From: Begonia masoniana
Lineage: Eukaryota; Streptophyta; Magnoliopsida; Cucurbitales; Begoniaceae
Direction of reading: 5' to 3'
NCBI GenBank assembly: GCA_022432975.1
Contig: CM039505.1
Span: forward strand, 20,963,338 to 21,027,337
Length of the DNA: 64,000 bases
Numbering within the stretch: position 1 is the stretch's first letter; every line of letters starts with the position of its first letter. The translations under genes were made by a program, and so were the position numbers. The notes beneath the pieces were generated by a model that was given only the letters and a program-made list of their open reading frames with translations, was not told the origin of the DNA and did no database searches. Shown here piece by piece: positions 59,844 to 64,000 of the stretch.

Positions 59844-59922
59844 AGAGAACTTTCTGGAAGGTCACCCTACCTGAAATTGCTCTCGCCGAAGCACTTTTAA
59901 CTTCGGAGTTCTTATGGGATCT
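59844..59922 (-). ncRNA. 5S rRNA-like segment, LTR-c
   Basis: Same boxes with more changes (GGTAGGGTGACC, CTCTCCAAAC). LTR-c (59758-60161) has the long right end shared with LTR-a. Confidence 0.82.
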
Positions 59923-60319
59923 GTTGCCAATTTTCCTCCAAAACGCGTCTTGCTATCTTGGAAGGGTCTCTTTACATATGTTTCATTTCCACATACTTCC
60001 CCAAGCGATGTGGGATTGTGACAGCCCCCTCTTTACGACCCGGGATTCGCCTATACTCGAGTCCGGGATTCGCCTACACTAGGCTTAGGTCCCGAGGTTT
60101 GCCCCGCAACCCGAGGTTTGCCCCGCAGTCGTACACATACGTTCGCATTCGGGTCATCACAATCACCCCCCCTCGGGGGGCCCAACGTCCTCGTTGGCCA
60201 CATTTCCGGTTGGGTACAGACTCTGATACCATTTGTAACGACCCCTTATCCCAGCAAGATATTGTCCGCTCTGGGGATTGAGCCATTGTCCAATATCCTC
60301 CCCTCACGGCTTTGTTTGG

Positions 60320-60397
60320 CGAGAACTTCCCGGAAGGTCACCCAACCTGGAATTGCTCTCGCCGAAGCACTTTTAACTTCGGAGTTCTTATGGGATA
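60320..60397 (-). ncRNA. 5S rRNA-like segment, LTR-d
   Basis: Closest to LTR-a in the control boxes (GGTTGGGTGACCTTCCGGG). LTR-d (60234-60611) is the 5' LTR of the array in element orientation and ends beside TCCCA. Confidence 0.83.
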
Positions 60398-60616
60398 AGT
60401 TGTCAATTGTGCTCCAAAACGCGTCTTGCTATGTTGGAAGGGTCTCTTTACATATGTTTCATTTCCACATACTTCCCCAAGCGATGTGGGATTGTGACGA
60501 CCCCCTTTTTTACGACCTGTCACCTTTCGGTTCGCCCGCGCGGACGTACCGCCATCTGGGTTCCGGTTCGTGCAGCCATCGTGCCCATACGTGCATATTC
60601 GGGTTATCACATCCCA

Positions 60617-60736
60617 GGTCATAATCGATACATCCGTCGTCGACTTGATCGAATCCCACCAAAAACGGGCATCTAGTGCCAAATGGAAAGTGACGTAGGC
60701 CACCTTGCTCCCGTTCCCAGCCTCTGCATAACCTAG
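60617..60736 (-). pseudogene. gag: E4 gag, middle fragment
   Basis: About 40 codons on the minus strand: LGYAEAGNGSKVAYVTFHLA, LDARFWWDSIKSTTDV, SIMTW. It sits between the E7 solo LTR and the Cassandra array and continues in frame into both neighbouring gag pieces when these are removed. Confidence 0.88.
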
Positions 60737-62079
60737 TGTTGTGCGAAAAGCACACTACGCAAGTGCACGTTATCGTTACCAAGTAGTATATAAAAATGTC
60801 GATCCCACGGAGATAGAAACTCTTATATTCTACTAATTTATGGAATATCAACAAATAATTAAAATGGAATTAAAAGATGATTGGATGACTCAAATTGACC
60901 TAAACAAAATATTCAACGAAGAAAATTAAAACAAGCTAGCACAAAGAATTACGAGAACACAAATTGAAAATATGATTTGGTTTCGATTTCCCTTGCTATT
61001 AATTTCCTATGGGTTAACTCAAGTTACTTTTGATTGACTAGAATTTCTAATTAATTACGGAGATGACGTCACGTAATTTAGTCGTTTTTCCTATTGCTTA
61101 TACAATTCAAGAAAAGCCAACATGATGAAACAACTAAAATCAGCCCAACTCTCAACGTGTCACAAGGGTTTGAGTGAACATGACAAAACACTCGGACTAT
61201 TGTCTGTCACGCACAATAATCCCCCAGGTAACTTGGCACACGTCCTAACAACCACTTATTGACGTAAACATGGCGTCCTAGACTCTATATTATGGACAAG
61301 CATAACATAAAGTAAACAATCAGCACATGCCAAATTAATCAACAATAAAAAGAGAATAACCCTTCGAAAATCAATAACTCAGTACTCTCTAATCAAATCA
61401 ATTGAAAGTTAGTTCATAATTGTGCAAAAAAAACAAATCATGAGATTCAGAGAATTCATACAATAACACAAAGAAATAATAATATTTTTTGTTCAGAGAG
61501 AGAGATAGAGAAGAAGAAGAAGAGCTGAAGTCGTTCAGAATTGCCGCCCCCGGTACGTGATATTTTGTCTTCTTCCTCCCCAAAAAAAAACTTTTTTTTC
61601 TTTCAGCGTCAGATCCCCTTTTTTTGATGATTCTTCCTCCTTTTCTTTTTCAATTTTTTTTTTTTTTTTTTAATTGATCTCCTAGCTTGCTGCCACATGT
61701 GTGCCACGTCAGCCCTAATCGGATCAGATGGTTTTTAAGCAATCTTTGCTGATCTTTCTATATTTGAATTTGCTAAAAAAAATCTTGCCAAAGATCTTCT
61801 CTTTCAATCAACGGCTAGATGTGGCTTTATTTTGCCCAAAATCCTGTGAATCAAATAAATAAAATGCCAAACAAAAATTCAATGAACATATCTGTCAAAT
61901 TTCATACAACTAAAGGCATGGAAACCGTATTTCCTGGAAAATGCAGCAGTGCTACTACAATGCTGTGGCATTGCTCCAATATTGTTTTAAAACGTCGTTT
62001 CAGCATTCTTTTCAGTACATTTTTCCTATCATTTGCACATCCAAATGAGTGTATAATAAGTCTTTTTCAAGACTTAACA
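60737..62079. mobile_element. E7: solo LTR in E4 gag
   Basis: 1343 bp, TGTTGTGCG to TTAACA, target duplication CCTAG at 60732-60736 and 62080-62084. No ORF of retroelement type. Near its left end is the phrase GTTATCGTTACCAAGTAGTA ... GTCGATCCCACGG, which I recall from plant Ty3/gypsy LTRs of the Tat/Ogre type, but this is not secure. If so the element points to minus. It has T-runs (about 61589-61672) and a small inverted repeat AAGTCTTGAAAAAGACTT at 62059-62076. Confidence 0.8.
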
Positions 62080-62084
62080 CCTAG

Positions 62085-62342
62085 CATATCCTCCATCACT
62101 CTGATACATTCCTCAGCAACCGTTGGATCTGATGATCGGCCGTCGAATACTAGAGGGCGTAGGCTTAGGAACTTCTGCATGCCCTGATTGTTAGGAACTA
62201 CCAATTCTTGGGCCCTCTGATTCTCTCGGTTCACCAAGCTCTCAATCTGTTGTGCCTGTCGGTCCATGTGTTGAGACTGACGGTCCAACAATTCTGTAAG
62301 TCTGTCTAAGGCGTCGTCTCTAGGATCTTTTCCTCGAACCAT
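62085..62342 (-). pseudogene. gag: E4 gag N-terminus
   Basis: ATG at 62340-62342 on the minus strand. Repeated Gln/Asp/Arg heptads (LDRQSQHMDRQAQQIESLVN) suggest a coiled coil, then LRPLVFDGRSSDPTVAEECI, the start of the gag domain also seen in E1 (LRPPTFDGQSSDPVIAEGW). Cut after MEDMLG by E7. Confidence 0.9.
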
Positions 62343-62490
62343 TTTGTATAAAGCCTATAAAAGTTAAGCAGATAATCCTAAGAAACAAAAACAAATAAAT
62401 AACATAGAACGTACTTACAGTTGAAGAAGGACGTTCGCGTAGTGGCATGCGCAGTCGAGCAGTCTACAGAACCGTTTTTAAAACCTAGGG

Positions 62491-62502
62491 GCTCTGATAC
62501 CA
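62491..62502 (-). other. Primer-binding site (E4)
   Basis: GCTCTGATACCA on plus, i.e. TGGTATCAGAGC on the element strand, a perfect initiator Met primer motif, 4 bp from the 5' LTR. Confidence 0.88.
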
Positions 62503-62754
62503 TAACTGTAGCGACCCTAACACTGTACCCAATTTTCCCGTATTATTTTTTTTTTATCCTAATAACTTTAATTGCATTTAAGCGGAATTTAAAGCGGAAA
62601 CCAAAATTTGTGAAACATTCGAATCTATTTTGACAACCACGAAATAAAGCTTTAAAACAATTAAAAGAAAACCTTAATTAAAACTTAAAAACATAAGAAG
62701 CAGGAGAAAAGACAAAACAGGAGGCAAAAGGGGCAATCGCCCCCTAAAATGAAG

Positions 62755-62875
62755 GGGCGATCGATCGCCCATCAGCGTTCGCTGGTTTTGCCAGCGTTCG
62801 CCTCACCATGCGATCACGGATCGCGGCGACCAAAGAGGGGTGATCGATCGCCCGTTTTGGGCGATCAATCATGTC
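62755..62875. repeat. Palindrome cluster in E4 5' LTR (shortened)
   Basis: GGGGCGATCGATCGCCC and related palindromes as in the 3' LTR, but both stem-loops with CTCTGGA arms are deleted or reduced. Confidence 0.8.
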
Positions 62876-63590
62876 CAGAGGACAGGCGCACCTCTCTTTT
62901 TCCTTCTTTCCTTTCTTTCTTCTCCTTCTACTTCCTTCTTTCTCTTCCTGCATAACCCTACAATTATAAACTCCTCTTAACAATTCTTAAACCCATTTCA
63001 ATACATACCTCAACATGCTCATACATCTCCATTATCTCACTCTAATTAACTCAAGTCACAATTCAAACCAAATACGTTTTTATAAAAACAAACCGCGTTG
63101 ATATGTTTAAAAACCGAACATTTCCCTAATACCAAACATTTACAAAACACATTTCCAAAACGCTTAAAAACTCAAAACATAACCTATCCAATATCCAGAA
63201 CCAAACATCCTATAATGATCTATCTGTACAAGTATTTTACCTAAACAGTTTCTATCCAAAATAGCCCAAAATACCTACATACGTTCCCACGGGTCATGAA
63301 CGGCTCGACTGCGCCAGCACACCTCTGCGATCATTCTTCGTCAACTGAACTCAGGCTTTGGGAGGAGGAACATTGTTCTCACCTGTCTCATTATCACCTA
63401 CACCATACAGACACACTATGAGCTAAAGGCTCAGTAAGTTTCGTAAATGTAAATGCATGCTGTGCGTATGAGTTTCAGAAATCGTGCAACATTTTCTTAT
63501 CATTACGTCGTAGACAGAATGTCACCGAGGTCTCAGCCTATTAGATGGAGATGACACATCCTGCGGTCGGACTGCCCTCTTCACCTAACC

Positions 63591-63607
63591 GGGGGGGGGG
63601 GGGGGGG
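63591..63607. repeat. G17 homopolymer
   Basis: Seventeen G in the E4 5' LTR where the copies of the 3' LTR have seven to nine. Could be slippage or an assembly error. Confidence 0.85.
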
Positions 63608-64000
63608 TTACACGCTCGCACCCGTAATAGCCGTGCCTTAGCCCCACCTCGCGTAACCAGATACAGATTATATTGATTCATTACGTTCATTCATTTCATT
63701 TTCTTAAACACGTGCAGAAATCTGTTTTCATGCTATTTTAAAATGCGTGATGCATGAACAGTTATAGGCATAAAATAAACAAACATTATACATACCTTCA
63801 AGACTATAAAAACATAACCTATAAAAGAACTAACCCTATCTACCCGACCAAAGCATATAAACAAACAACTCTCTAGAGATCCTCGACGCGACATCGACAT
63901 ACGGTGTAGGCCACTCGGCCAAGTAAGTCACGAGAACTTACCTCGTGCGCACTGAACTTCGAGCTCCGTCCACGAGCATTGTTCGTCTGAGACAAAACAC

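Larger units (their letters stand above)
58817..60611 (-). mobile_element. Cassandra TRIM, four-LTR tandem array
   Basis: LTR-a 58817-59239, LTR-b 59310-59687, LTR-c 59758-60161, LTR-d 60234-60611, separated by three short interiors of 70-72 bp. Each interior has a purine-rich tract beside one LTR and the initiator Met primer complement CTCTGATACCATT beside the next; orientation is minus. Target duplication TCCCA at 58812-58816 and 60612-60616. Each LTR holds a 5S rRNA-like segment, the hallmark of Cassandra. No coding capacity; predicted ORFs across the array are by-products. Confidence 0.93.
31206..64000 (-). mobile_element. E4: Tekay-type chromovirus shattered by nested insertions
   Basis: Minus strand; the 5' LTR starts at 62507 and runs out of the window. 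Order on the minus strand: primer site 62502-62491; gag 62342-62085, 60736-60617, 58811-58211; protease 58210-57749; reverse transcriptase and RNase H 57748-56374; RNase H end and integrase 47114-46347; integrase end and chromodomain 34601-33733; 3' LTR 33692-31206. Inserted in it are E7, the Cassandra array, E5 and E3, each with target duplications. Removing them rejoins the reading frame at every junction. Confidence 0.9.
62507..64000 (-). repeat. E4 5' LTR (truncated by window end)
   Basis: Minus-strand LTR end GGGTCGCTACA at 62507, intact CA unlike the 3' LTR. Matches 31206-32770. About 100 bp of the palindrome cluster is deleted. Intron-like module at 63398-63941. The LTR start, and E4's outer target copy, lie beyond 64000. 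Confidence 0.9.

Noticed and set aside
58990..60082. Long plus-strand ORFs (up to 294 codons) over the Cassandra array
   Set aside because: They run through 5S-like LTRs in the antisense direction and repeat with each unit; Cassandra is non-coding.
58817..60611. A genuine 5S rDNA array
   Set aside because: Units have LTR ends, primer-site and polypurine motifs and a target duplication, and the 5S-like part is incomplete and diverged.

Overview
The window is nuclear DNA of a flowering plant, most likely a eudicot, from a repeat-dense and probably heterochromatic region. Almost every base belongs to LTR retrotransposons stacked inside one another. I find no host gene, tRNA or full rRNA gene. 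The evidence for a plant is: Ty3/gypsy elements of the Tekay (Del) chromovirus type with a C-terminal chromodomain and an initiator-Met-type primer site (TGGTATCAGAGA), a Cassandra element carrying 5S rRNA-like LTRs, and AT-rich, plant-like promoter and splice motifs. Names E1 to E8 below are mine.

Layout. (i) 1-17585 and 18203-about 35035 are two tandem copies of one segment. Each holds a minus-strand solo-like LTR (E8), a plus-strand Tekay element inserted in it (E1 at 1882-12628, E2 at 20114-30080, both flanked by the same CCCCA duplication), the 3' LTR and integrase end of a minus-strand Tekay element (E4), and the start of a further Tekay element (E3). (ii) In the second copy E4 continues to the window end (31206 to beyond 64000), broken apart by younger insertions: E3 (34602-46341, target duplication GAAAC), E5 (47115-56368, TCCAG/TCCAA), a four-LTR Cassandra array (58817-60611, TCCCA) and a solo LTR E7 (60737-62079, CCTAG). 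E3 carries an inverted composite of two half-LTRs (41373-44529) in its 3' LTR. E5 carries a 2.8-kb solo LTR, E6 (49398-52195, TTCAT). Removing the insertions makes the E4 gag-pol frame nearly continuous, which confirms the nesting order.

Nothing here is an intact gene set. Every gag-pol frame has stops and frameshifts. E1 and E2 share most lesions (so these predate the segmental duplication) and each has private ones. E5 has no recognisable gag or pol; it encodes a broken, repeat-containing protein that I cannot assign to a family.

The most unusual features are: a 25-bp minisatellite that has exploded in opposite LTRs of the two duplicated elements (about 84 units in the 5' LTR of E1, about 54 in the 3' LTR of E2, only 7-9 in the partner LTRs); an intron-like module (CAG|GTAAGT ... 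CTTACT-AGC ... TGTAG|GTGA) in the LTR leaders of at least five different LTR families; and clustered GATCGATC palindromes near the 3' end of two LTR families. All identities are read by eye; no alignment or search was run.
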